Source: an uncultured Clostridia bacterium (GTDB taxonomy: Bacteria > Bacillota > Clostridia > Oscillospirales > Acutalibacteraceae). From it: a DNA stretch of 64,000 nucleotides. Each line of letters opens with the position of its first letter. Position 1 is the stretch's first letter. Shown here piece after piece: positions 32,820 to 41,380 of the stretch. Under the pieces are notes generated by a model. It was given only the letters and a program-made list of their open reading frames with translations. It searched no databases and had not been told where the DNA came from. The DNA lies in NCBI GenBank assembly GCA_947589575.1, contig CANQBM010000002.1, positions 1-64,000 on the forward strand. The letters are read 5' to 3'. Both the position numbers and the translations under genes were made by a program.

Positions 32820-33710
32820 TCACATGGATTTTTTCAGGTGATATTCCCTGTTATTGTATATGAACATCCAGATTGCCATTGTGCAAATAATAAAATAGCC
32901 TAAAAATGACCACAAGTCAGGTATCTGACCTCCGAGAAAAAAGTAACCGCTTATTGCTGTGAAGATTACATTTGAGTAATCATATACGGAAATTTCTCTG
33001 CTCGGCGCAAAGGTATAAGCCGCCGTAATACTGAACTGTCCGCCTGCCGCACATACGCCAACCATAATGAGATAAAACCACTGAAGAGGAGTCATATAGT
33101 GATAATTGAATATAAGATACGGCGCAGTCACCAGGCAGGAAAACAGAGAAAAGAAAAACACCGTAAATCTGCCGTTTTCCCCTTTATTGCCCATATGGCG
33201 TACACACGTGTATGCTCCGCCGGCGCATACGCCTCCTATAAAGCCGCACACAGACGGAAAAAGCTCAACATTAGACATAGTTGGCTTAATTACAAACATT
33301 GCGCCCACAAAAGCTATACCGATTGCCAAAGCCTGCTTAGGTTTAACCTTTTCTTTCAGAAAAATTGCTGAAAAAATCAGGGTGAAAAACGGACTCATTT
33401 TGTTCAGTATCGCCGCATCGGCAGTCGACGCCATTTTTGTTGTGGCATAGAAATTGCCGAAAACTCCGAGAAGTCCGGCGCTTGACCTGATAAAATGATA
33501 TAGTAAACAACCTTTTTTCGGCTTAAAACTTTCTTTGTTTTTAATCAGAATAGCCGACGATATAATCAAAGCAACAAGATTTCTGAAAAAAACCTTTTGA
33601 AAAACGGGTACATCGCCTGAAAGATTGATAAAACTGCTCATTCCGCTGAAAGACAAGGCAGACAGCAGAATACATATTATACCCTTAGTCCTGTTACTTA
33701 CATTTGCCAT
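32820..33710 (-). CDS. EamA/DMT-superfamily transporter
   Basis: The 296-residue protein has ten predicted membrane helices in two EamA repeats (GIICILLSALSFSGMSSFINL... and VCGFIGGVCAGGAYTCVRHMG...). The first repeat carries KMASTADAAILNKMSPFFTLIFSAIFLKEK and the second ITAAYTFAPSREISVYDYSNVIFTAISGYFFLGG. These exporters or importers move small metabolites; the substrate is unknown. It overlaps the end of the TIM-barrel isomerase gene by 13 bases, so it belongs to the aminotransferase-isomerase-transporter unit. Confidence 0.9.
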   Translation of the reverse strand: MANVSNRTKGIICILLSALSFSGMSSFINLSGDVPVFQKVFFRNLVALIISSAILIKNKESFKPKKGCLLYHFIRSSAGLLGVFGNFYATTKMASTADAAILNKMSPFFTLIFSAIFLKEKVKPKQALAIGIAFVGAMFVIKPTMSNVELFPSVCGFIGGVCAGGAYTCVRHMGNKGENGRFTVFFFSLFSCLVTAPYLIFNYHYMTPLQWFYLIMVGVCAAGGQFSITAAYTFAPSREISVYDYSNVIFTAISGYFFLGGQIPDLWSFLGYFIICTMAIWMFIYNNREYHLKKSM

Positions 33711-34486
33711 AGCTTATCCAAATAAACCTTACTTTCCTTTAATTCTTTAAAAACATCATAACTTCCCGAATAGATTTCTATTACGCAGTCGCCATTATAG
33801 CCGGCATCATCCATAATGTCTTTAAGTCTTTTAAAATCAAATCCGCCCTTTCCGGGAGGCAGACAGTCGCCGAGTCTGCCATTATCACTTATATGAATAT
33901 GTCTGATATTGCTTTTAAACTCTTTTAAAAACTCAAAAGTATCCTCGCCCGCACGGACAGTCTGCTTAATATCAAAAACCATATTAAAATCTCCGCCGAG
34001 CGCATCGCGCATTTTTTTGCAGAAGGTAATTGACTGGCTCTTAAACCTGTTCACATTTTCCTGGCAGACCGTAACGCCCTCTGCCCTGCCAAGTTCAACA
34101 AGCATTTTAAAACGCTCAAAATATCTTTCGTCGGGTATAGGGATTTTCGGCGCTGCTACGGCGCCGTGAATTACCGCGAATTCTGCACCGAGTACGGCTG
34201 CCGCGTGAAAGGTTTTCTGATAAAGACCTATATAATCATCAAATCTCCGCTGATAATCGCCGAATATACAGGAGGATTCCAAAAAGCTTGAAAAAGGGTG
34301 AACGGATATTATGTCAGTTCCTCCGCTTTCGGCTGTTTTACCAAGCTCCTTGACAAACGGCACTTCAAGCTCCGACGGCGCGTTCATAAATATCTCAGCT
34401 TTTTCAAAGCCGAGCTCACATACCTTTCTTAATGCCTGCTCCGTCTCAAGAGGATAAAAGCAGGATGTAGATGCACCGAGTCTCAT
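33698..34486 (-). CDS. Sugar-phosphate isomerase/epimerase-like TIM-barrel protein
   Basis: The 262-residue protein of the AP-endonuclease-2/xylose-isomerase-like barrel family shows MRLGASTSCFYPLETEQAL, FEKAEIFMNAPSE, DIISVHPFSSF, FAVIHGAV, VCQENVNRF, MVFDIKQTVRAGED and HIHISDNGRLGDCLPPG, with His/Glu/Asp metal ligands in place. The substrate is unknown; members isomerise or epimerise keto-sugars or inositols. The ATG at 34486 shares one base with the aminotransferase stop (TAATG); the longer frame is rejected. Confidence 0.85.
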   Translation of the reverse strand: MRLGASTSCFYPLETEQALRKVCELGFEKAEIFMNAPSELEVPFVKELGKTAESGGTDIISVHPFSSFLESSCIFGDYQRRFDDYIGLYQKTFHAAAVLGAEFAVIHGAVAAPKIPIPDERYFERFKMLVELGRAEGVTVCQENVNRFKSQSITFCKKMRDALGGDFNMVFDIKQTVRAGEDTFEFLKEFKSNIRHIHISDNGRLGDCLPPGKGGFDFKRLKDIMDDAGYNGDCVIEIYSGSYDVFKELKESKVYLDKLWQM

Positions 34487-35745
34487 TATCCCAAAAGCAT
34501 CTCCACACACGCAAGTCTAACACAGATACAAAGCAGTTCTGCCGCAATGTCAAGCTCCTCAACAGGAGGGAATGACGGAGCGATACGAATATTGCTGTCG
34601 TCAGGATCAATACCATAGGGGTATGTTGCGCCTACGGTTGTAAGCGTGACTCCCGCCTCCTTGCAAAGTTCACCGGTTCTTTTGGCACAGCCCTTCATAA
34701 CATCAAGGCTGATAAAATATCCACCCTTCGGATTAAACCAAGTTGCGATTCCCTTACCGCCGAGTTCATTTTCAAGATGCTTTAAAACAATATCAAATTT
34801 GGGCTTAAGTATCTGCGCGTGTTTTTTCATATGCTCTCTCACACCGTCTGCATTGCCGAAAAACTGAACGTGACGGTGCTGGTTCATCTTGTCATAGCTG
34901 ATTGTCTGGGCGTTAAGACGTTTTTTGATAGCGGCTATATTGTTGTCGCTTGCAATAAGCGCAGAAACACCTGCGCCTGGGAATGTGATTTTTGAGGTTG
35001 AACAAACCTCAATAACCATATCATCATTATCGTATTTCCCGAGTATATCAAATATATTAAGAAGCTCATCGCCGTTATCGTCCAAATCATGAATACAATA
35101 CGCATTGTCCCAAATGAGCCTGAAATCCTTTGCGGCAGGTTTCATTGAAGCAATCCGTTCAACTACCTCATCACTGTAAGTAATACCCTGCGGATTTGAA
35201 TATTTAGGAACACAGAACATACCCTTAACGCTCTCGTCCTTAATAAGCTCCTCAATTACATCCATATCCGGACCGTCATTTTTCATAGGCACATTAATCA
35301 TTTTAATGCCAAAATGCTCGCATATCGTAAAGTGCCTGTCATATCCAGGAACGGGGCAAAGGAATTTAACTTCGTCAAGTCTGCACCACGGGCTGCTGCC
35401 TGCGCCATGGGTATAACATTGACTTATATAATCAAACATAAGCGTAAGGCTTGCATTAGGACCTATAATAACATTTTTGGCGTCGACGCCGAGTAAATCC
35501 GCAAACAGCTTTTTACAACTCGGGATACCGTCAAGCATACCGTAATTACGAACGTCCAAACCGTCCGCAATATAATTTCTAACATCATAAATTCCGGTTG
35601 AAAGGTCAAGCTGGTCCTTACCCGGCTTTCCCCTGCTCATATCAAGCTTCAAGCCTCTTGCCTTAAAAGCATCATATCTCTTCTTAAGCAGCTTGCGCTC
35701 TTTAAGTAATTCCTCTCTGCTCATATCCTTATATAGTTTCGACAT
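34486..35745 (-). CDS. PLP-dependent aminotransferase of the Asp_aminotransf (PF12897-like) family
   Basis: The 419-residue fold-type I aminotransferase starts with MSREELLKERKLLKKRYDAFKARGLKLDMSRGKPGKDQLDLS, typical of a distinct group first seen in Corynebacterium aspartate aminotransferase. Further motifs are FCVPKYSNPQGITYS, LIWDNAYCIHDL and the PLP-lysine segment CSTSKITFPGAGVSALIAS, followed by QTISYDKMNQHRHV. It probably transfers the amino group of aspartate or a related amino acid. GAGGTG precedes the ATG. It is first gene of an operon with the barrel isomerase and the DMT transporter. Confidence 0.9.
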   Translation of the reverse strand: MSKLYKDMSREELLKERKLLKKRYDAFKARGLKLDMSRGKPGKDQLDLSTGIYDVRNYIADGLDVRNYGMLDGIPSCKKLFADLLGVDAKNVIIGPNASLTLMFDYISQCYTHGAGSSPWCRLDEVKFLCPVPGYDRHFTICEHFGIKMINVPMKNDGPDMDVIEELIKDESVKGMFCVPKYSNPQGITYSDEVVERIASMKPAAKDFRLIWDNAYCIHDLDDNGDELLNIFDILGKYDNDDMVIEVCSTSKITFPGAGVSALIASDNNIAAIKKRLNAQTISYDKMNQHRHVQFFGNADGVREHMKKHAQILKPKFDIVLKHLENELGGKGIATWFNPKGGYFISLDVMKGCAKRTGELCKEAGVTLTTVGATYPYGIDPDDSNIRIAPSFPPVEELDIAAELLCICVRLACVEMLLG

Positions 35746-35773
35746 ACAAACACCTCACGATTATTTTTGGTAT

Positions 35774-35802
35774 AGTTTACCACATTTATATTATTATTGC
35801 AA
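35774..35802 (-). promoter_or_regulatory. Promoter of the aminotransferase operon
   Basis: On the minus strand TTGCAA and TAAACT are separated by 17 bases, about 30 bases before the ATG. Confidence 0.6.
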
Positions 35803-35814
35803 ATATAAGTAAAA

Positions 35815-35853
35815 TAATATATAAAAAACAGAGTTGATTTGTACAACCCTGTT
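35815..35853 (-). terminator. Terminator after the small basic protein gene
   Basis: AACAGAGTTG and CAACCCTGTT pair with one mismatch, followed on the minus strand by TTTTTTATAT. Confidence 0.8.
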
Positions 35854-35877
35854 CTCTTAAATCAATGGTGTTAAAAA

Positions 35878-36165
35878 TTATAAATCCTGCAAATCAGCGT
35901 CCGGAATATCGTTTTCAAGGTTATCCCTTGCCAAATCATTATCAATCACCTTATAAGCGTCTGAAATCGGCTTGTCTGATTTTTTCTTAACCGCGTCTGA
36001 CGGCATATGATAAACCTTTTGCGCGGGGGACTCTGTACCCGCGATTATGGGACGGACACGTACATTGCCGTGCTTTGCCTTACCCTGAATTTCAGGTACG
36101 GCGGCAGCGTCGTTTCGTGCCTTTGTGTGCATACGTTCAGGACGTTTCATACCCTTTTTTGCCAT
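35878..36165 (-). CDS. Uncharacterised small hydrophilic protein
   Basis: The 95-residue, soluble, probably disordered protein has a basic N-terminus (MAKKGMKRPERMHTKARNDAAAVPE), a middle KAKHGNVRVRPIIAGTESPAQKVYHMP and an acidic C-terminus. The ATG at 36165 has GAGGTG six bases upstream. Short sequences of this composition are common in sporulating Clostridia and could be nucleic-acid binding or spore-associated, but this is a guess. It is monocistronic, with its own terminator. Confidence 0.7.
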   Translation of the reverse strand: MAKKGMKRPERMHTKARNDAAAVPEIQGKAKHGNVRVRPIIAGTESPAQKVYHMPSDAVKKKSDKPISDAYKVIDNDLARDNLENDIPDADLQDL

Positions 36166-36239
36166 ATAAATCACCTCAGATATATTTTAAACAAACAAAA
36201 GTGATTATATTCAAAATGCGCATTGGGAAAATGAATTAA

Positions 36240-36893
36240 TCAAATATACTTTTTTATTATCCGATATATTTTATCGCTGTGAATTATATAGCTTGAATGA
36301 TTTTCGTTTTGTATTATTTCAAGAGTGCTTTGCGGTATATTATCTGCAATTAATTTTGTATGTGACTGCTTAATAATATCCCTCTGTCCCGCAAGAACGT
36401 AAACCGGTATTTTTATTTTTCTTAATTCATAAGACTCAATATCAGGCTCTTTTACCATCATTTTTACAAGCTTGTTTCTTGTTATAAAATAAGCAAACCT
36501 ATAAAATGCCAAATTGAAATTTTTAATACCGGCAGGATTGATATTCGCCCCGCTTATTATCAGCTTTGACAACAAATACGGCTCTTTAATTGCTATAAGC
36601 AAACCGACTATTCCTCCGTCACTGAAGCCGTATAATACCGGCTTTTCAATTTTGAGGGTATTAATAAAAGCTATAACATCATCTGCCATAAGACTATATG
36701 AAATATCCTTTGTGTCCTCGCTTTTACCGTGGCATCGACTGTCAAGCGCATAGACCTTATAATTCATTTTTAAACTGTCAATCAGAATATCAAAAACCTT
36801 ATGGTTCTCGCCGTTTCCGTGAATTAAAACTATCGGCTTTCCGTCACCGTAAGCCTCATAATTAATATTTATGCCGTTAACTCTTACTATCAT
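36240..36893 (-). CDS. Alpha/beta-fold hydrolase
   Basis: The 217-residue hydrolase has an oxyanion-loop HGNGENHKVF, DSRCHGKSE, the nucleophile elbow YGFSDGGIVG (Ser), an Asp in AGQRDIIK and a catalytic His in NENHSSY. It is a cytoplasmic esterase or lipase-like enzyme of unknown substrate. GGAGAG precedes the ATG. It is separated from pheT by a terminator hairpin and so is probably independent. Confidence 0.88.
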   Translation of the reverse strand: MIVRVNGININYEAYGDGKPIVLIHGNGENHKVFDILIDSLKMNYKVYALDSRCHGKSEDTKDISYSLMADDVIAFINTLKIEKPVLYGFSDGGIVGLLIAIKEPYLLSKLIISGANINPAGIKNFNLAFYRFAYFITRNKLVKMMVKEPDIESYELRKIKIPVYVLAGQRDIIKQSHTKLIADNIPQSTLEIIQNENHSSYIIHSDKIYRIIKKYI

Positions 36894-36911
36894 AAAACTC
36901 TCCGCTAATGA

Positions 36912-36942
36912 TTCAAAAGAGCGGGAATATACTCCCGCTCTT
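36912..36942 (-). terminator. Terminator after pheT
   Basis: AAGAGCGGGA and TCCCGCTCTT form a perfect 10-bp stem with loop ATATAC. On the minus strand a CTTTTG tract follows. Confidence 0.85.
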
Positions 36943-36947
36943 ATAAA

Positions 36948-39308
36948 TTATTTTTTAAGTGGAATTCCTTTTTCTTCAAGCCTTGCAATTACATCGTCAA
37001 CAATTCCCATAACCTCTTCACGAGTGAGAGTTTTTTCAGGATGCGCAAAGGTTATTCTTGTCGTTATTGATTTAGAGATTTCATCCCTGTAGGTATCAAC
37101 AACTTCAACCTTTTTGATAAGAGCGCTCTTCGCAAGCTCAATAGCCTCCGCTATCGGAGCGAATCTATCGCTTACAAATGAAAGGTCGATTTCTATTGAC
37201 GGGAATTTTGAAGGCTCCTCATATGAAATGCTGACATTTGAAATAGAGGAAAATTCCCTGACATCAATCTCCGCAAATACTATTGCGGCTTTCTTATCAA
37301 TTTTCTTTGAAATAACCGGATGGACAATACCGATTTTGCCAAGCTCCCTTCCGTCACAAATAACCGTGTTGAGATTTCTCGGATGCTCGTATGAATGTTC
37401 AGCGTCAACCGGCTTATAAGAAAGGCTCCTGTGCTTGATGTCGTCAGTAATCACCGCAAGCATATCCCTTAACTCAAAATACAGCCTTTCAACAGACTTT
37501 GTTTTGCTGAAAAGTGTTATTGCAAGCATTTTATGCTCATCACAGAGGTTATCATTATTAACGCCTTTTACAACTCTTCCTATTTCAAATACACCGAAAT
37601 CCGCGGAATATGAAGTATTAGCCTTAACCTGGCAAAGCTGAGTCGGAATAATTGATCTGCGGATTGTTTCAATATTCGGATTTGTTGCGTTAACAAGCTT
37701 AATATTGTCCTCTATTTCAATTCCGAGAGCCTTGTATTCGTCATAGTATGCCCATACATACGAATGAAGCTCATGAAGCGAGAAACGCTTGACAAGAATA
37801 TCCTTTATTTTATCCTCGTCTGTTTTCTCAACATCTGCCCTTACAGGATAAAGAGGGGCGTTTGCTGTATGAACGTCAAAATTATCATAGCCGTAAATAC
37901 GTGTAATCTCCTCAATAATATCAGCCTTGATAGTTACGTCCTTCGTTGCTCTCCAGCTCGGAACAACAACGCTGAATTCATTACCCTTAAGCTCAACGCC
38001 GAAACCTAATGAGGAAAGCGTATTTACTATTGTATCGTTATCAATATCAATACCCGTATACCTGTCAACAAAGCTCTTATCAAAGTCAAGCTTAACCGTA
38101 TCATAACGGTAAGCATACTCGTCGGTAAGCGCCGACACAACCTGAACACCGCTGTCAACATCAGTCATCAGCTTAACAAATCTCGCAATTGCGGGTACCG
38201 TCATTTCAGGGTCAAGGCACTTTTCATAACGCATTGAAGCATCTGTTCTGTGAGAAAGGCGTACTGTAGATTTACGTATTGATACAGCATTAAATGTAGC
38301 CGATTCAAGGGTAAGCGTATGCGTGTCATCAACTATTTCGCTGTCAAGACCGCCCATAATACCCGCTATTGCAACAGGATTATCGCCATTGCAAATCATG
38401 AGCGTGTTTTCATCAATATTTCTCTCAACCCCGTCAAGCGTTTGAAATACAAACGGAGTTTCAAAGCGTTTGATTCTGATTTTTTCCACCTTCCGCGAAT
38501 CAAATGCGTGCATCGGCTGACCCATTTCAAGCATAAGATAGTTTGTTAAATCCGCGAGAAAATTAATCGCCCTCATACCGCAGTAATAAAGACGTATACG
38601 CATATTTACGGGGCTTACGCTTGTATTGATATTTTCAACCTGCAGACAGGAATATCTCTGGCACAGGTCGTCCTCAATCTTCATATCGACCTTGGGAAGA
38701 TTGTCATATTTTGATAAATCAACCGTTTCAAGAGGCTTAAGCTCTCTGCACGCAAGCGCGGCAAATTCACGCGCTATACCGTAGTGACCCCATAAATCAG
38801 GACGGTTTGTCAGTGACTTATTATCAACTTCAAATATAATATCATCAATTTGATAAGCCTCTTTTATATCCGTTCCGTTTGGAATATCATCGGTAATTTC
38901 CATTATACCTGAATTGTCATCGCTGATACCTATTTCCTTTTCCGAACAGCACATACCGTTTGATGTGTAGCCCGCAAGCGCGCGCGGAGCAATTTCAATA
39001 TCGCCTATTTTAGCGCCGACCTTGGCAAACGCTGTCTTAAGACCGACCCTTACATTAGGCGCGCCGCATACAACATCCGTCAGTTCTCCGTTTCCCGCGT
39101 CAACTTTTAAAAGATGCAGTTTTTTGGATTCGGGATGATTTTCAACCGATTTGATTTCAGCTACAACAATACCGCTTATATCTCTTCCCTTGAAGTAAAT
39201 CTCATTTTCAACTTCTGCGGTCGAAAGGGAAAACCGGTGAATAAGGTCAAGTTTATCAAGACCTGTAAAATCAACAAAGTCTGATATCCAGTTCATAGAT
39301 AAAAACAT
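36948..39308 (-). CDS. pheT: Phenylalanyl-tRNA synthetase beta subunit
   Basis: The 786-residue beta chain of the (alpha-beta)2 enzyme includes the N-terminal EMAP-like tRNA-binding domain (GIVVAEIKSVENHPESKKLHLLKVDAG), the B3/B4 editing region (DVVCGAPNVRVG, RPDLWGHYGIAREFAAL), a B5 domain and a core (IEEITRIYGYDNF). The C-terminal anticodon-binding FDX-ACB domain is YRDEISKSITTRITFAHPEKTLTREEV. It follows pheS by 17 bases and shares its T-box. Confidence 0.98.
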   Translation of the reverse strand: MFLSMNWISDFVDFTGLDKLDLIHRFSLSTAEVENEIYFKGRDISGIVVAEIKSVENHPESKKLHLLKVDAGNGELTDVVCGAPNVRVGLKTAFAKVGAKIGDIEIAPRALAGYTSNGMCCSEKEIGISDDNSGIMEITDDIPNGTDIKEAYQIDDIIFEVDNKSLTNRPDLWGHYGIAREFAALACRELKPLETVDLSKYDNLPKVDMKIEDDLCQRYSCLQVENINTSVSPVNMRIRLYYCGMRAINFLADLTNYLMLEMGQPMHAFDSRKVEKIRIKRFETPFVFQTLDGVERNIDENTLMICNGDNPVAIAGIMGGLDSEIVDDTHTLTLESATFNAVSIRKSTVRLSHRTDASMRYEKCLDPEMTVPAIARFVKLMTDVDSGVQVVSALTDEYAYRYDTVKLDFDKSFVDRYTGIDIDNDTIVNTLSSLGFGVELKGNEFSVVVPSWRATKDVTIKADIIEEITRIYGYDNFDVHTANAPLYPVRADVEKTDEDKIKDILVKRFSLHELHSYVWAYYDEYKALGIEIEDNIKLVNATNPNIETIRRSIIPTQLCQVKANTSYSADFGVFEIGRVVKGVNNDNLCDEHKMLAITLFSKTKSVERLYFELRDMLAVITDDIKHRSLSYKPVDAEHSYEHPRNLNTVICDGRELGKIGIVHPVISKKIDKKAAIVFAEIDVREFSSISNVSISYEEPSKFPSIEIDLSFVSDRFAPIAEAIELAKSALIKKVEVVDTYRDEISKSITTRITFAHPEKTLTREEVMGIVDDVIARLEEKGIPLKK

Positions 39309-39325
39309 TTTGTGCTCCTCCCTTC

Positions 39326-40378
39326 TTATTCATCGTCGGTAAACTGTGACAGACTCTTAAGACTGCCGCTGTTCAAATCACGAATATCCTTAATGCCGTA
39401 TTTCATCATAGCAAGCCTTGTAAGCCCGAGACCGAAAGCAAAACCCGTATACTCCTCAGGGTCAATTCCACCCTCTTTAAGCACCTCGGGGTGAATCATA
39501 CCGCAAGGGCAAAGCTCAAGCCAGCCGCTGTGCTTACAGGAAGCGCATCCGTCACCGCCGCAGATAAGACAGCTTATATCAAGCTCAAAGCCGGGTTCAA
39601 CGAACGGGAAAAAGCCCGGACGGAGTCTTACCTTAATATCCTTTTGAAATACTTCCGAAAGCATAGTTTTCATAAAGTAAATAAGGTTTGAAATTGAAAT
39701 ATTTTTATCTACCATAACGCCTTCCATCTGGAAAAAGGTATTCTCGTGGCAGGCGTCTGTCGCCTCGTTTCTGAAGCATCTTCCCGGGAATATTGCTTTA
39801 ATCGGAACGCCGTCATTGACAAGAGCGTCCCTGTATTTTTTGTATATTGCATTTTGCGCAGCAGAGGTTTGAGACTTTAAAAGCTGGCCGTTTTCCAAAT
39901 AATACGTATCCTGCATATCACGGGCAGGGTGATGCTTTGGTATATTAAGCGACTCAAAACATTCGTAGTCGGTTACGACCTCGCTGTAGTCCTCAACGGT
40001 AAAGCCCATTGATTTAAAGACTCTTTCACATTCTCTTTGAACAAGTGTAATCGGATGATATGACCCTCTGCTGAGGTTTGCCGGCATTGAAACGTCAAAC
40101 TCAGGCATAAGGTTAATCTGCGCCTCAATTTCCTTTTTCTTAAGAGCCTCGGTTTTATCCGCGATTTTGTCCGCGACAACGCCCTTAAGTTCGTTTACCT
40201 TTTGACCGAATACCTTTTTTTCATCGTTTGAAAGCTCTCTCATACCCTTTAAAAGATCGGTTACGCTTCCCTTTTTTCCAAGATACGCGACGCGAACGCT
40301 TTCAAGCTCGGACATACTTTCAATCTTTTCAAGCTCTTTTTCAAACTTTTCTCTAAGACTAATAATTTTTGCGTCCAT
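39326..40378 (-). CDS. pheS: Phenylalanyl-tRNA synthetase alpha subunit
   Basis: The catalytic alpha chain (350 residues) has an N-terminal coiled-coil and class II motifs: HHPARDMQDTYYL, FRNEATDACHENTFFQMEG, LRPGFFPFVEPGFELDI and FAFGLGLTRLAMMKYGIKDIRDL. The Cys-rich insertion CLICGGDGCASCKHSGWLELCPCG is normal for many bacterial PheS. CCTCCT on the plus strand (AGGAGG on the coding strand) lies six bases before the ATG. Expression is governed by the T-box upstream. Confidence 0.98.
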   Translation of the reverse strand: MDAKIISLREKFEKELEKIESMSELESVRVAYLGKKGSVTDLLKGMRELSNDEKKVFGQKVNELKGVVADKIADKTEALKKKEIEAQINLMPEFDVSMPANLSRGSYHPITLVQRECERVFKSMGFTVEDYSEVVTDYECFESLNIPKHHPARDMQDTYYLENGQLLKSQTSAAQNAIYKKYRDALVNDGVPIKAIFPGRCFRNEATDACHENTFFQMEGVMVDKNISISNLIYFMKTMLSEVFQKDIKVRLRPGFFPFVEPGFELDISCLICGGDGCASCKHSGWLELCPCGMIHPEVLKEGGIDPEEYTGFAFGLGLTRLAMMKYGIKDIRDLNSGSLKSLSQFTDDE

Positions 40379-40389
40379 ACTGACCTCCT

Positions 40390-40632
40390 GTAAAATAAAA
40401 AGCCTCCATCCCGAATATGAGACGAAAGCATAAATTCCGCGGTACCACTCAAATTGCAGTAAAACTGCCGCTTGAAACCTTAACGCGGTTAAACGCCCGG
40501 CTTAGTTTCTCACCGGGAGCTCACAGGCTGAAATTCGATTTAATAAAACATATATGCTCACACCCTACGCATATTCTCTGAAAACTATTTCACAAATCTA
40601 CTTACACCTGGTCACAGCTGTATTTTTATTAA
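40390..40632 (-). ncRNA. T-box riboswitch leader of pheST
   Basis: Reading the minus strand, the leader has a stem I region containing a candidate specifier TTC (Phe) in AATTTCAGCC (40530-40532). It is followed by the T-box core GAGTGGTACCGCGGAAT at 40433-40450. A terminator stem (40419-40429 with 40402-40412, 11 bp with wobbles) is followed by TTTTTATTTT. Uncharged tRNA-Phe would favour the antiterminator and switch on pheST. Confidence 0.95.
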
Positions 40633-40636
40633 ACAG

Positions 40637-40666
40637 ATTATAAACCAAAAAAGTATAATAAGTCAA
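40637..40666 (-). promoter_or_regulatory. Promoter of the pheST T-box operon
   Basis: On the minus strand TTGACT and TATAAT are separated by 18 bases, immediately upstream of the T-box leader. Confidence 0.85.
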
Positions 40667-40709
40667 GTATTTTGGAAATATAATTATAAATATAAATGAA
40701 AAAAAGGTA

Positions 40710-40738
40710 TTGTATTTTCACATAAAAATGTATATAAT
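40710..40738 (+). promoter_or_regulatory. Promoter of ireB
   Basis: TTGTAT and TATAAT are separated by 17 bases, about 35 bases upstream of the ireB start codon. It is divergent from the pheST promoter. Confidence 0.75.
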
Positions 40739-40773
40739 TATTGTGTAATGCTTTTCAAGGAGGTGGCTTTACC

Positions 40774-41016
40774 GTGTCAGATAAAACAATGACCTTTAGA
40801 ATCGGTGACGAAAAGGAAGATATTATGAAGGAAACCCTTACCGAAGTCTTTGACGCACTTCAGGAAAAGGGGTATAATCCGATTAATCAGATTGTAGGCT
40901 ATATTCTTTCAGAAGATCCGACTTATATCACAACTCACAATAACGCGAGAAGTCTTATCAGGCGCATTGACCGCGATGAACTTATGGCGGCTATGGTAAA
41001 GTCCTATCTCGACTAA
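40774..41016 (+). CDS. ireB: IreB-family regulatory phosphoprotein (UPF0297/YrzL)
   Basis: The 80-residue protein is nearly identical in pattern to IreB/Yrz[69 protein letters not shown]. In Enterococcus it is phosphorylated by the PASTA kinase IreK and tunes cephalosporin resistance. GGAGG lies ten bases before the GTG at 40774; the TTG upstream is rejected because it precedes that site. It is followed 19 bases later by a small unknown gene. Confidence 0.96.
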   Translation: MSDKTMTFRIGDEKEDIMKETLTEVFDALQEKGYNPINQIVGYILSEDPTYITTHNNARSLIRRIDRDELMAAMVKSYLD

Positions 41017-41035
41017 ACACAAAGGAGGGTTATCT

Positions 41036-41335
41036 TTGACGAAAAGTAAAGAGGAAAAATTCCTTGAGTACAAAGGTAAGCCTTTGGTTAGATGCGGCAA
41101 AACAATTTACTATGGCAATATGAGCGAGCCATATGTAATTTGTCTCAATGTGCTTGACGATAAGAATATTGAGGATTTAAAAATATCAGGAAAGGTGCTT
41201 ATCCAGCTTATCAGTACCGACCCCGATGTATCGCCAAAGGAGAAAATAATTAAAAAAAGCGAGAAAAACGGTCTATTTAACGCATTAGACCTCGGCGCTG
41301 TATGGCTTGAAAGAGCGTTGAAAAACAACAATTAA
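41036..41335 (+). CDS. Uncharacterised 99-residue protein downstream of ireB
   Basis: The TTG start is well supported by AAAGGAGGG six bases upstream. The product has an N-terminal KFLEYKGKPLVRCGKTIYYGNMSEPYVICLNVLD, a central IEDLKISGKVLIQLISTDPD and a C-terminal helix FNALDLGAVWLERALK. It looks like a small globular alpha/beta protein with no signal. I recall similar short proteins following ireB in Oscillospiraceae, where other Firmicutes have ruvX. The function is unknown. Confidence 0.75.
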   Translation: MTKSKEEKFLEYKGKPLVRCGKTIYYGNMSEPYVICLNVLDDKNIEDLKISGKVLIQLISTDPDVSPKEKIIKKSEKNGLFNALDLGAVWLERALKNNN

Positions 41336-41362
41336 CCGATTGTATCACAATCGGTTTTTGTT
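41334..41362 (+). terminator. Terminator after the ireB unit
   Basis: AACCGATTGT and ACAATCGGTT pair perfectly with a 3-base loop, followed by TTTGTTTT. The stem starts within the stop codon of the 41036 gene. Confidence 0.88.
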
Positions 41363-41380
41363 TTAAAAGGAGCATTAACA

